A stretch of DNA of 27,837 nt from an uncultured Clostridium sp. (GTDB lineage Bacteria > Bacillota > Clostridia > Lachnospirales > Lachnospiraceae). The stretch is from positions 1 through 27,837 of the forward strand of contig CALHQJ010000025.1 in assembly GCA_938036545.1 (NCBI GenBank). The letters run 5' to 3'. Shown piece by piece: positions 1 through 7,178 of the stretch. Below the pieces are notes generated by a model that ran no database searches, was not told the DNA's origin, and saw nothing but the letters and a program-made list of their open reading frames with translations. Numbering within the stretch: the first letter of the stretch is position 1; each line of letters starts with the position of its first letter. Both the position numbers and the translations under genes were made by a program.

Positions 1-1549
1 CAACAGAACCGAATAATACGCGGTGAATCATAATCGGGCGGTGCTTTTCTCCATCTGCACCCATATATTCCAGTTCAAATCTCTGAGGAAGCTGGAAGTC
101 TAACTGAATGGTACCGCACTGCCAGGTTCTTCCAATAGAGTCTTCCAGATGGAAGTCGATCTTAGGGCCATAGAAAGCGCCGTCTCCTTCATTTACTACA
201 TAAGGAAGTCCCAGTTCATCCAAAGCGCTTCTTAATCCTTCTGTTGCTGTCTCCCAATCTTCATCACTTCCCATAGAATCTTCCGGTCTGGTAGACAGTT
301 CTACGTGGTACTTAAAGCCTAACAGGGAATATACGTCATTAATCAGGTTTGCTACATTCTTAATCTCATCTTTAATCTGATCCGGAGTCATAAAGATGTG
401 AGCGTCATCCTGAGTAAAGCAGCGGACTCTCATCAGTCCGTGAAGCTGACCGGATTTCTCGTGACGGTGTACCAGTCCCAGCTCGCCTAAGCGCAGAGGC
501 AGATCACGGTAGGAGCGTGGCTCTGATGCATAAACCAGAATACCTCCTGGGCAGTTCATTGGTTTTACTGCATAATCTTCCTCGTCGATTACAGTGGTAT
601 ACATATTGTTTTTATAATGATCCCAGTGGCCGGAAGTCTCCCACAGGCTTCTGTTTAAAATAATCGGAGTCGCAATCTCTACATAGCCTGCTTTTTTATG
701 AATCTCTCTCCAGTAGTCTAACAGGGTATTCTTTAATGCCATGCCCTTTGGAAGGAAAAACGGGAATCCAGGACCAGCCTCATGCATCATAAATAAGCCC
801 AGTTCTTTGCCCAGTTTTCTATGGTCGCGCTTTTTGGCCTCTTCCATCATGGTAATGTAAGCTTCCAGTTCTGCCTTCTTGCCAAAAGCCGTACCATAGA
901 AACGGGTCAGCATCTTGTTTTTCTCGCTGCCTCTCCAGTAAGCGCCAGCCAGATTCATTAACTTATAAGCCTTGCCCAGATCCTTGGTATTCATTAAGTG
1001 GGGGCCGGCACACAGGTCTACAAATTCGCCCTGTTCATAGAAGCTGATTTCCTCGCCTTCCGGTAAATCTTCAATCAGTTCTACCTTGTATGGCTCCTGA
1101 CGTTCCTTCATAAATGCAATAGCTTCTTCTCTTGGCAGGGTAAAACGCTTAATTGGAAATGCTTCTTTTACAATCTTCTTCATCTCTGCTTCGATTTTTT
1201 CCATATCTTCTGCAGTAAAGGTCGTTTCCGGATCCACGTCATAGTAGAAACCGTCTGCAATAGAAGGACCAATTGCCAGTTTGGTTGCCGGATATAAACG
1301 CTTGATTGCCTGGGCCAGTACATGGCTGGCAGAATGGCGCAAGGCTGCCAGACCTTCTGGATCGTTAGCTGTGCAGATATTTAAGGTGCAGTCCTTATCC
1401 AATACGGTACGAAGATCGGCAGTCTCACCGTCTACTACGCCTACACAAGCTACTCTTGCTAATCCTTCGCTTAAATCCTTTGCAATATCCAGAATGGACA
1501 TTGGCTGAGCATACTCTTTTACAGAGCCGTCTTTTAATGTAATTTTCAT
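1..1549 (-). CDS. thrS: Threonyl-tRNA synthetase, 3' end cut off by the window
   Basis: Charges tRNA-Thr in the cytoplasm. Translating the minus strand from the ATG at 1549 gives 516 codons with no stop before the window edge. The family is about 640 residues, so roughly the last 125 residues, mainly the anticodon-binding domain, lie outside. Residues 1-60 look like a TGS domain. The editing domain follows with HSASH at 72-76 and, further on, a DLCAGPH motif. The class II catalytic core is visible from the zinc-ligand NCPGG motif and the RHE motif-2 segment with MRVRCFTQDDAH. A GGAGAG ribosome site at 1556-1561 sits 6 bases before the ATG and supports the start. The gene lies behind a T-box leader with its own promoter, so expression should follow tRNA-Thr charging. 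Identification is very secure. Confidence 0.98.
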   Translation of the reverse strand, partial: MKITLKDGSVKEYAQPMSILDIAKDLSEGLARVACVGVVDGETADLRTVLDKDCTLNICTANDPEGLAALRHSASHVLAQAIKRLYPATKLAIGPSIADGFYYDVDPETTFTAEDMEKIEAEMKKIVKEAFPIKRFTLPREEAIAFMKERQEPYKVELIEDLPEGEEISFYEQGEFVDLCAGPHLMNTKDLGKAYKLMNLAGAYWRGSEKNKMLTRFYGTAFGKKAELEAYITMMEEAKKRDHRKLGKELGLFMMHEAGPGFPFFLPKGMALKNTLLDYWREIHKKAGYVEIATPIILNRSLWETSGHWDHYKNNMYTTVIDEEDYAVKPMNCPGGILVYASEPRSYRDLPLRLGELGLVHRHEKSGQLHGLMRVRCFTQDDAHIFMTPDQIKDEIKNVANLINDVYSLLGFKYHVELSTRPEDSMGSDEDWETATEGLRSALDELGLPYVVNEGDGAFYGPKIDFHLEDSIGRTWQCGTIQLDFQLPQRFELEYMGADGEKHRPIMIHRVLFGSV

Positions 1550-1582
1550 AGTAATCTCTCCTTTTGATGGGAAAGCGGAACG

Positions 1583-1623
1583 TTTTTTATTGCATAGGAA
1601 GCAATTTCCTATGTAATAAAAAA
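1583..1623 (-). repeat. 18-bp AU-rich inverted repeat between the T-box terminator and thrS
   Basis: The arms 1583-1600 and 1606-1623 are complementary over 18 positions with one exception (1592/1614), around a 5-base loop. The exception is a C-A mismatch in the thrS mRNA. The outer six pairs are an A-run facing the T-run that also serves as the U-tract of the T-box terminator. On the thrS transcript this would fold into a second hairpin only when transcription reads through. It is not followed by a U-tract, so it is unlikely to be a terminator itself. Its role is inferred only: shielding the read-through mRNA or competing with the terminator. Confidence 0.7.
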
Positions 1624-1654
1624 TCCCTTGCTGTACCAAACAGTACAGCAAGGG
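1615..1654 (-). terminator. T-box intrinsic terminator
   Basis: A perfect 12-bp stem (1625-1636 with 1643-1654) closes a 6-base loop. On the minus strand it is followed by ATTTTTTATT at 1615-1624. It lies directly downstream of the T-box motif, the standard place for the regulated terminator. Confidence 0.93.
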
Positions 1655-1867
1655 ACGATATTGCAATCGCGGTTCCACCCTTTTTGAATGAGTCTCTGAC
1701 TCAAACCTCTTATGTCCTGATGATAACGGAATCACCGTTCCCGATTAAGGGACACTCTGGGGTGGTCTTGGGGAGCCGCCTGTGCAGGATACTCACACCA
1801 TATGCATCCCTCTCTGAGCACTTCTGATTCCTTACTCTTCCCATCTGCGTGTTAATTTATTCTGATA
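1615..1867 (-). promoter_or_regulatory. T-box riboswitch (tRNA-Thr sensing) of thrS
   Basis: On the minus strand the invariant T-box sequence AGGGTGGAACCGCG occurs at 1668-1681, just before a terminator hairpin and upstream of thrS. Upstream lies a Stem-I-like region with AGAGAGG and GGTG-type elements. A candidate specifier ACC, a threonine codon, is at 1764-1766, within AAGACCACC; an identical ACC follows at 1761-1763. The leader fills the 354-base gap between thrS and the wall-binding gene. In known T-box leaders, uncharged tRNA matching the specifier stabilises the antiterminator and permits read-through. Which of the two ACC triplets is read is not settled here, but both specify threonine. 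Confidence 0.95.
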
Positions 1868-1873
1868 GTCCTC

Positions 1874-1901
1874 ATTATAGCATGGAAGTCAAAATTGTCA
1901 A
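1874..1901 (-). promoter_or_regulatory. Sigma-A-type promoter of the thrS leader
   Basis: Consensus TTGACA (1896-1901) and TATAAT (1874-1879) are separated by 16 bases, predicting a start near 1867, just before Stem I of the T-box. The -35 box begins only two bases after the stop codon of the wall-binding gene, so the intergenic space has no terminator for that gene. Confidence 0.88.
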
Positions 1902-1903
1902 GA

Positions 1904-3169
1904 TTAATCTTCCTGTACGATTTCGATATTGTAGCCTTCGCCCTGAGCCTTGGTAATCTTATACTTCACGCCGTCGCCATCGCGAACTGTGCCACTGGTC
2001 TTTACCTTTCCGGCTTCGTTTACCATATACTGTGCTCCGTCAACTTCCACAATCTGGTATTTCATGCCTTCCTCTGCATGAACCAGAGCGCCTTCTTCAT
2101 ACAGGTATCCGTTCTTAACGCCGGTTACACCGTCGCCCTTGGAACCTAAAGAACCGCTGGAAGTAAAGTAGAATACTTCATTATCGTGATTTTCATCATT
2201 TACAACTACACGGCCGGTCTTCATTGCGCCGTTTTCGTCAAAGTAGAACTTCCGTCCGTCATTCAGTTCCAGCAGGCCGGTATACATCCGTCCATCTTTG
2301 CGGAAACAATATGTCTTACTGTTAATGCTTGCTAATGCATAATAATCATTTAACTTTTTGCCCTTATACTCAGTACTGTAAGCACGGCCATTAAAGAAAT
2401 AATACCAGCCGTCTTCGCTGTTGTCTGCATTGGTTAAATATTTCCAGCCATTAGCGCCAGTTCCATCTTCACTATGGTATCTTAAATCGGTTGCGCCGCT
2501 TACATCATTAAACTTGGAAGAGGTATAATGATCATTATCAATCCATCCGGTCAGCATCCGTCCTTCGCTGTCAAATACATAGGTCTCACCGTTAATTTTC
2601 TGCTCTCTGGAAACAGACATCTGTCCCGTAGATGAGAAGTAATACCACTCCGGCTCGCTCCAGCTGTCGTAATCATCGGTTGGAGTAATGTATTCCCAGC
2701 CGGTAGCCATAGCGCCGCTGCTCTTAAAGTAGTAATTCTTTCCGTTGACATCCTGCCATCCGGTCTTCATGTGATTGCCTTCAAAGTAATACTTCTGGCC
2801 GTTAATGGTTCTTAAACCGTCGTTTACTGCCTTGCCGCTGTCTGTAAAGTAATACCATACTGTGCCGCTGCCGTCCCAGTCGTCATTAGGAAGCTCTTTC
2901 CATGCATTGGTAATCATGGCACCTGCTTCGTTTACGTAATAGGTATCATCAATTAACTGGTTTACCGCCATGTTGCCGTAGCTGTCTAAATAAAACCAGT
3001 TGTCTCCGCTCTTTCTCCATACATCTGTGGCCTTGCTGCCGTCGTTTTCTAAATAACACCACTGGCCATTGGTCTGCTGGGTCCATCCTGCTGCAAAAAC
3101 GGTCATTGTGGCTGCGGAACTAAGAAGAACTGCTCCTACCATAGATGCTAATAAATTTCTCTTTCTCAT
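1904..3169 (-). CDS. Secreted protein made of choline/cell-wall-binding repeats
   Basis: 421 residues. Residues 1-27 form a signal peptide (positive start MRKRN, hydrophobic core, cleavage near FAAG). Residues 28 to about 345 are imperfect repeats of the CW_binding_1 type, recognisable by GW and YYF spaced around G-x-M turns (for example KTGWQD, NYYFKSSGAM, EWYYFSSTGQM). In known proteins such repeats hold the protein to choline- or polymer-decorated walls. No catalytic domain is visible. Several repeats carry acidic inserts (94-104, 163-174, 211-240, 247-254). The last 75 residues keep only weak repeat traces. A GGAGG site 5 to 7 bases ahead supports the start. Next to topB and thrS, it appears to be transcribed alone. 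Function beyond surface attachment is unknown. Confidence 0.88.
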   Translation of the reverse strand: MRKRNLLASMVGAVLLSSAATMTVFAAGWTQQTNGQWCYLENDGSKATDVWRKSGDNWFYLDSYGNMAVNQLIDDTYYVNEAGAMITNAWKELPNDDWDGSGTVWYYFTDSGKAVNDGLRTINGQKYYFEGNHMKTGWQDVNGKNYYFKSSGAMATGWEYITPTDDYDSWSEPEWYYFSSTGQMSVSREQKINGETYVFDSEGRMLTGWIDNDHYTSSKFNDVSGATDLRYHSEDGTGANGWKYLTNADNSEDGWYYFFNGRAYSTEYKGKKLNDYYALASINSKTYCFRKDGRMYTGLLELNDGRKFYFDENGAMKTGRVVVNDENHDNEVFYFTSSGSLGSKGDGVTGVKNGYLYEEGALVHAEEGMKYQIVEVDGAQYMVNEAGKVKTSGTVRDGDGVKYKITKAQGEGYNIEIVQED

Positions 3170-3241
3170 AAAAATCCTCCTTTACCTATTCCTTTTATAC
3201 AAATTCACGATATTGTAATGAATTTCCTTTCTTATGCCTTT

Positions 3242-3250
3242 ACTATAACA
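3242..3250 (-). promoter_or_regulatory. Probable extended -10 promoter of the wall-binding gene
   Basis: The minus strand reads TGTTATAGT, an extended -10 (TGn plus TATAGT at 3242-3247), about 72 bases before the start codon. No good -35 lies at 17 bases. A TTGACA at 3292-3297 is too far upstream to pair with it. No terminator for topB was found in the 163-base gap. Confidence 0.45.
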
Positions 3251-3332
3251 CAAATTTCCAGAATAATCTTGAAATAATTCTTACGAAATATTGTCAATTT
3301 TGTCAGATTCCATTCAGGAAGTCTTGATTTAT

Positions 3333-5570
3333 CTAATTATCCAAATTCATTTTTGCAAAGGCGGCTGCAAATGGAGAATTGATGGCTTCTTTTTCTTCTT
3401 TTTTCTGCTGATTTAAGTACTTTGCCACATCCCGCCTGGACACTCCGGCTCCTTCTTTTTTCCTCCGTTCAGTGAAAGAAGACAGTTTTTCTTTATAACC
3501 GCATTTACATACAAAAATCTTTCCGTCTCCGCTTCCCCGAAGCTCCATCTTTTTATGACACTTTGGACAGCGGGCATTGGAAGTTCTGGATACGGTTTCC
3601 CGATAGCCGCATTCCCTGTCCTGACACACCAGCATTTCACTGTTCTTTCCCTTTACAGCCAAAAGCCGTTTTCCGCATACCGGACACTTTTTACTGGTCA
3701 GATTGTCATGGCGGAAGCTTCCCTCTCCTGTCTTTATCTCATCAATCAGGCTGTTGGTATAACTGCGGATATCCTCCATAAAATCTGCCCGTTTTTCCCG
3801 TCCTCCGGCAATGGCCATAAGACGGTTTTCCCACTTTGCAGTCAGCTCCGGCGTCCTAAGTTCTTCCGGAACCAGCTCCAAAAGCTGCCTGGCCTTGGCT
3901 GTCACATGAATTTCCTGTCCCTTTTTCTCCAGTAAAAAGGAGTGAAACAGCTTTTCAATAATATCTGCCCTGGTGGCTACTGTCCCCAGTCCTCCCGTTT
4001 CTCCTAGAGTCTTCGCCATGGCCCTTTTTTCGATTTCATCCTCTGTTTCCATATAGGAAGCAGGATTTTCCATAGCAGACAGCAGGGTTCCCTCTGTAAA
4101 ATAGGGCGGAGGCGTCGTTTTTCCTTCCGTTACAGTCAGCATTCCAGCTGGCTCCAGCAGATCTCCTGTTTTCCAGTTTTCAAACGCTTTTTCAGAGCAT
4201 CCAGGGGCTGCATCCGGGGCGTCTGGCATTTGTAAATCCCAGCCGTTTAAGGACGACTCATTTTCTTCATAGACCTCTTTCCAGCCTCTTTCCAATTCCC
4301 TTTTAACCGATGAAGTGAAAATTTCGGTTCCCACAGAAACTGAAATTATTACCTCTTCATATTCATAAGCCGGATACTGGACAGCAAAAAAACGACGTAC
4401 CACTAAATCATAGATTCTTCTCTCATCAATGCTCATGTGATCCAGCTGTACAAATTCCTCTGTCGGAATCATGGCATGGTGATCTGACACCTTTCCATTA
4501 TTAATGTAATATGCCTGTTCCGTTCTTGGCTGATTAATCAAACAGCCTCCCAGCTTTCTGTAAGGCCCTGTAGAACAGGCTTTCAATCTCTCTCCTATGG
4601 TGGACACAATATCGCTGCTTAAATATCTGGAATCGGTTCTGGGGTAAGTCAGAACCTTGTGATTTTCATATAAGCGCTGGCAGATATTTAAGGTTTCCTT
4701 TGCCGAATACTGATACCGCTTATCAGCGTCTCTTTGAAGCTCTGTTAAATCGTACAGCAAGGGGGCCTGAATCCGTTTTCGGCTTTTCTTTATTTCTGTT
4801 ATCCTGGCCTTCTGTCCTGCCAGATTGGACGCAAGAGCCTCTATCCGTTTTTTGTCAAAGGTTCTGCGGCTTTTGCTCTCCCCATCTTGCCAGGTAAAGG
4901 TCAGGCCGCCAAACTGCCCCTTCAGCCCGTAATAAGATTTTGGCTTAAACTCCTTGATCTCCTGTTCTCTCTTTGCAATCATTGCCAGGGTAGGCGTCTG
5001 AACCCGTCCGCAGGAAAGCTGGGCATTGTATTTACAGGTTAATGCCCTGGTGGCATTGATTCCCACCAGCCAGTCTGCCTCTGCCCTGCACATAGCCGCA
5101 TCCCTCAGATTATCATAATCACGGCTGTCTTTTAAATGTGCAAAACCCTCTCGGATTGCCTTATCTGTAACAGAAGAAATCCACAGCCTCTTAGCCCGCT
5201 TCCTGCATCCGGTTTTTTCCAAAATCAGCCTTGCCACCAGTTCTCCTTCTCTTCCTGCATCTGTGGCAATGACGATTTGTCCCACATCCTTTCGGAACAG
5301 CTGTTCTTTGACTACCCGAAACTGTTTTCCCGTCTGGCGGATTACCGTAAGCTTAAAAGGAGACGGCATCATGGGAAGCACATCCATCTTCCACTCCTTG
5401 TAATCCCCGCTGTATTCTTCTGGATCTGCCAGTTCTACCAGATGGCCCAAGCCCCAGGTAACCACATAATCTGTTCCCTCAATTGCACCTTCTAACTTTT
5501 TTGTACATCCCAGCACACGGGCAATATCACGCCCTACCGAGGGTTTTTCCGCTAATACCAGTGTTTTCAT
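3333..5570 (-). CDS. topB: DNA topoisomerase III (type IA)
   Basis: 745 residues, a full-length TopB. The enzyme passes single DNA strands and resolves replication and recombination intermediates. The N-terminal Toprim domain shows LAEKPS at 6-11 (catalytic Glu8) and DAGREGE at 104-110. The active tyrosine is Tyr309 in YPRTDSRY. The C-terminus (about 645-715) carries Cys clusters typical of type IA zinc ribbons: CPVC, CQDREC, CPKC and CKC. An AAAGGA ribosome site precedes the ATG. The short hairpin 5598-5620 sits in its leader. No convincing promoter was seen in the 119 bases behind pbuG. TopB proteins also occur on integrative elements, but no conjugation, relaxase or integrase gene is nearby, so this is likely the chromosomal copy. 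Confidence 0.97.
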   Translation of the reverse strand: MKTLVLAEKPSVGRDIARVLGCTKKLEGAIEGTDYVVTWGLGHLVELADPEEYSGDYKEWKMDVLPMMPSPFKLTVIRQTGKQFRVVKEQLFRKDVGQIVIATDAGREGELVARLILEKTGCRKRAKRLWISSVTDKAIREGFAHLKDSRDYDNLRDAAMCRAEADWLVGINATRALTCKYNAQLSCGRVQTPTLAMIAKREQEIKEFKPKSYYGLKGQFGGLTFTWQDGESKSRRTFDKKRIEALASNLAGQKARITEIKKSRKRIQAPLLYDLTELQRDADKRYQYSAKETLNICQRLYENHKVLTYPRTDSRYLSSDIVSTIGERLKACSTGPYRKLGGCLINQPRTEQAYYINNGKVSDHHAMIPTEEFVQLDHMSIDERRIYDLVVRRFFAVQYPAYEYEEVIISVSVGTEIFTSSVKRELERGWKEVYEENESSLNGWDLQMPDAPDAAPGCSEKAFENWKTGDLLEPAGMLTVTEGKTTPPPYFTEGTLLSAMENPASYMETEDEIEKRAMAKTLGETGGLGTVATRADIIEKLFHSFLLEKKGQEIHVTAKARQLLELVPEELRTPELTAKWENRLMAIAGGREKRADFMEDIRSYTNSLIDEIKTGEGSFRHDNLTSKKCPVCGKRLLAVKGKNSEMLVCQDRECGYRETVSRTSNARCPKCHKKMELRGSGDGKIFVCKCGYKEKLSSFTERRKKEGAGVSRRDVAKYLNQQKKEEKEAINSPFAAAFAKMNLDN

Positions 5571-5626
5571 TTGACGTCCTTTCTGTTTTGATTCGCCCTG
5601 GCAAACTCCTTGTCTGCCAGTCCTGC

Positions 5627-5676
5627 AAAAAAAGCCCCTGCTCCGGCTGAATCTGGTCGGTAAGGCAGAGGCTTTT
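5627..5676 (-). terminator. Intrinsic terminator after the purine permease
   Basis: A 12-bp stem (5665-5676 with 5630-5641, one G-U pair) with a loop of about 23 bases, followed on the minus strand by an unbroken T-run ending at 5627. It lies 14 bases after the stop codon of the permease and separates it from topB. Confidence 0.85.
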
Positions 5677-5689
5677 CATATTGCTAAGG

Positions 5690-7063
5690 TTAAATCAGAA
5701 CATATTTCAGTACAAACAGCAGAGCTAATACGTACATCAATACGCTGATTTTCTTTTCTTTTGCTTTTCCGGTAATCAGGTTAATGGCTACATAGGAAAT
5801 TACACCCATTGCAATTCCTTCTGAAATGCTGTACATAAAAGGCATTGCGATAATTGCAATAAAGCATGGAATTGCTTCTGTAAAATCGCTGAAATCAATT
5901 TTCACAATTGAGGTCAGCATCATAAATCCTACGATTACTAAAGCCGGAGCCGTTGCAAAGGATGGGATTGCAAGGAAAATCGGGGACAGGAACAGGGACA
6001 CCAGGAATAACAGAGCTGTTACCAGGCTGGTAAGTCCAGTACGTCCGCCTACGGATACGCCTGCAGAGCTTTCTACAAACGTAGTGGTCGTAGAGGTTCC
6101 CAGTACTGCGCCTACAGAAGTTCCTACGGCATCTGCCAGCAGTGCGCCACGGATTCTTGGAAGCTGTCCGTTTTTATCCAGCATATCTGCCTTGGAAGCT
6201 ACGCCGATTAAGGTTCCCAGGGTATCAAACATGTCTACAAACAGGAATGCAAACATGATAATCAGGAAATCTCCGGTAAATACCATGGCAAAATCCATCT
6301 GCATAAAGGTTGGCATTACGCTTGGAACAGAGATTCCGTTGGAAAAGTCCGGAAGCAGGCTGAACCATGCAGTTCCGTCCGGTACGTAAATTCCTAAAAA
6401 CTGGCAGATAATTCCCAGCACCCAGGTAATTAAAATACCCCATAAAATGTTTCCTTTTACATTCTTTGCAAGAAGGATGGCGGTAATAATAATACCGATT
6501 AAAGCCAATAACACGGTAATTCCCTCTGTATGGAAGGTTCCTGCTTCTAATGAACCTCTAAAAGAGAACATTCCAAGAAGGGTAGAATCATTATTTACTA
6601 CGATTTTGGCATTCTGAAGGCCGATAAAGGTAATAAACAAGCCAATACCTACGGATACCGCATGTTTTAAGTTCATGGGAATCGCATTAAAAATAGCCTC
6701 TCTTACTTTTGTTAAAGAAAGCACGATAAAAATCAGGCCTTCTACAAATACTGCTGCCAGTGCCATCTGCCAGGTATATCCCATTCCCAGTACTACGGTA
6801 TATGCAAAATATGCATTGAGACCCATACCAGGAGCCAGGGCAAATGGATAATTGGACATCAGAGCCATTAAACAGGTCGCAATAAAAGATGCTAAAACGG
6901 TTGCCGTAAAGACTGCGCCCCTGTCCATGCCTGCCGCCGCCAGAATGTTAGGGTTTACCGCCAGGATGTAAGCCATGGTCATAAAGGTGGTAACGCCTGC
7001 CAGGACCTCTGTCTTTACATCTGTACGGTTCTCCTTCAGATGAAACAGTTTTTCCAGATTCAT
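5690..7063 (-). CDS. pbuG: NCS2-family guanine/hypoxanthine permease (PbuG/AzgA type)
   Basis: 457 residues, an inner-membrane proton-coupled purine importer with about 12 to 14 hydrophobic segments. The AzgA/PbuG subfamily is recognisable from the start (KTEVLAGVTTFMTMAYIL), from APGMGLNAYFAY near residue 80, from the FVDMFDTLGTLIGVASKADM stretch, and from GTSTTTTFVESSAGVSVGGR. Length is normal for the family. A GGAGGA site 7 bases before the ATG supports the start. It is a single-gene unit, with its own promoter upstream and a strong terminator downstream. I looked for a purine riboswitch in the leader and found none. Whether guanine, hypoxanthine or adenine is preferred cannot be told from sequence alone. 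Confidence 0.93.
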   Translation of the reverse strand: MNLEKLFHLKENRTDVKTEVLAGVTTFMTMAYILAVNPNILAAAGMDRGAVFTATVLASFIATCLMALMSNYPFALAPGMGLNAYFAYTVVLGMGYTWQMALAAVFVEGLIFIVLSLTKVREAIFNAIPMNLKHAVSVGIGLFITFIGLQNAKIVVNNDSTLLGMFSFRGSLEAGTFHTEGITVLLALIGIIITAILLAKNVKGNILWGILITWVLGIICQFLGIYVPDGTAWFSLLPDFSNGISVPSVMPTFMQMDFAMVFTGDFLIIMFAFLFVDMFDTLGTLIGVASKADMLDKNGQLPRIRGALLADAVGTSVGAVLGTSTTTTFVESSAGVSVGGRTGLTSLVTALLFLVSLFLSPIFLAIPSFATAPALVIVGFMMLTSIVKIDFSDFTEAIPCFIAIIAMPFMYSISEGIAMGVISYVAINLITGKAKEKKISVLMYVLALLFVLKYVLI

Positions 7064-7088
7064 TATTTCTTCCTCCTACCATTGTAAA

Positions 7089-7134
7089 TCCGGTTTTATT
7101 CCGGAATTTTATCTGGGCGCTAAAAAACGCCCAG
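7089..7134 (-). promoter_or_regulatory. Two hairpins in the permease leader
   Basis: A 7-bp GC-rich hairpin (7113-7119 with 7128-7134, 8-base loop) begins at the predicted transcription start near 7133, so the mRNA would start with this stem. A second 5-bp hairpin (TCCGG at 7089-7093 with CCGGA at 7101-7105) follows. Neither has a U-tract. They may protect the 5' end or control translation; this is inferred. Confidence 0.55.
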
Positions 7135-7139
7135 CCTTT

Positions 7140-7168
7140 ACTATAGTCACTCTTTTCTGAAAAAACAA
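7140..7168 (-). promoter_or_regulatory. Promoter of the purine permease
   Basis: TTGTTT (7163-7168) and TATAGT (7140-7145) are spaced by 17 bases on the minus strand, 10 bases after the stop codon of the Hsp70 gene. The -35 is only half consensus. No clear terminator separates it from the Hsp70 gene. Confidence 0.6.
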
Positions 7169-7178
7169 CCCCTTATTG

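Noticed and set aside
1564..1827. 87-codon plus-strand frame over the thrS leader
   Set aside because: It runs through the T-box RNA and its terminator, whose structure explains the sequence.
3333..5570. topB as a sign of an integrative conjugative element
   Set aside because: Some elements carry topB, but no relaxase, integrase, conjugation gene or attachment repeat is nearby, and the neighbours are housekeeping genes.
5598..5620. 6-bp inverted repeat CTGGCA/TGCCAG in the topB leader
   Set aside because: Short, with an 11-base loop; it may be an operator, but nothing supports this beyond the symmetry.
5826..6389. 187-codon plus-strand frame opposite the purine permease
   Set aside because: It mirrors a strongly conserved membrane protein gene and has low-complexity content; no ribosome site or family match.
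7064..7178. Purine riboswitch before the purine permease
   Set aside because: None of the conserved junction sequences of that riboswitch can be found in the leader on the minus strand.
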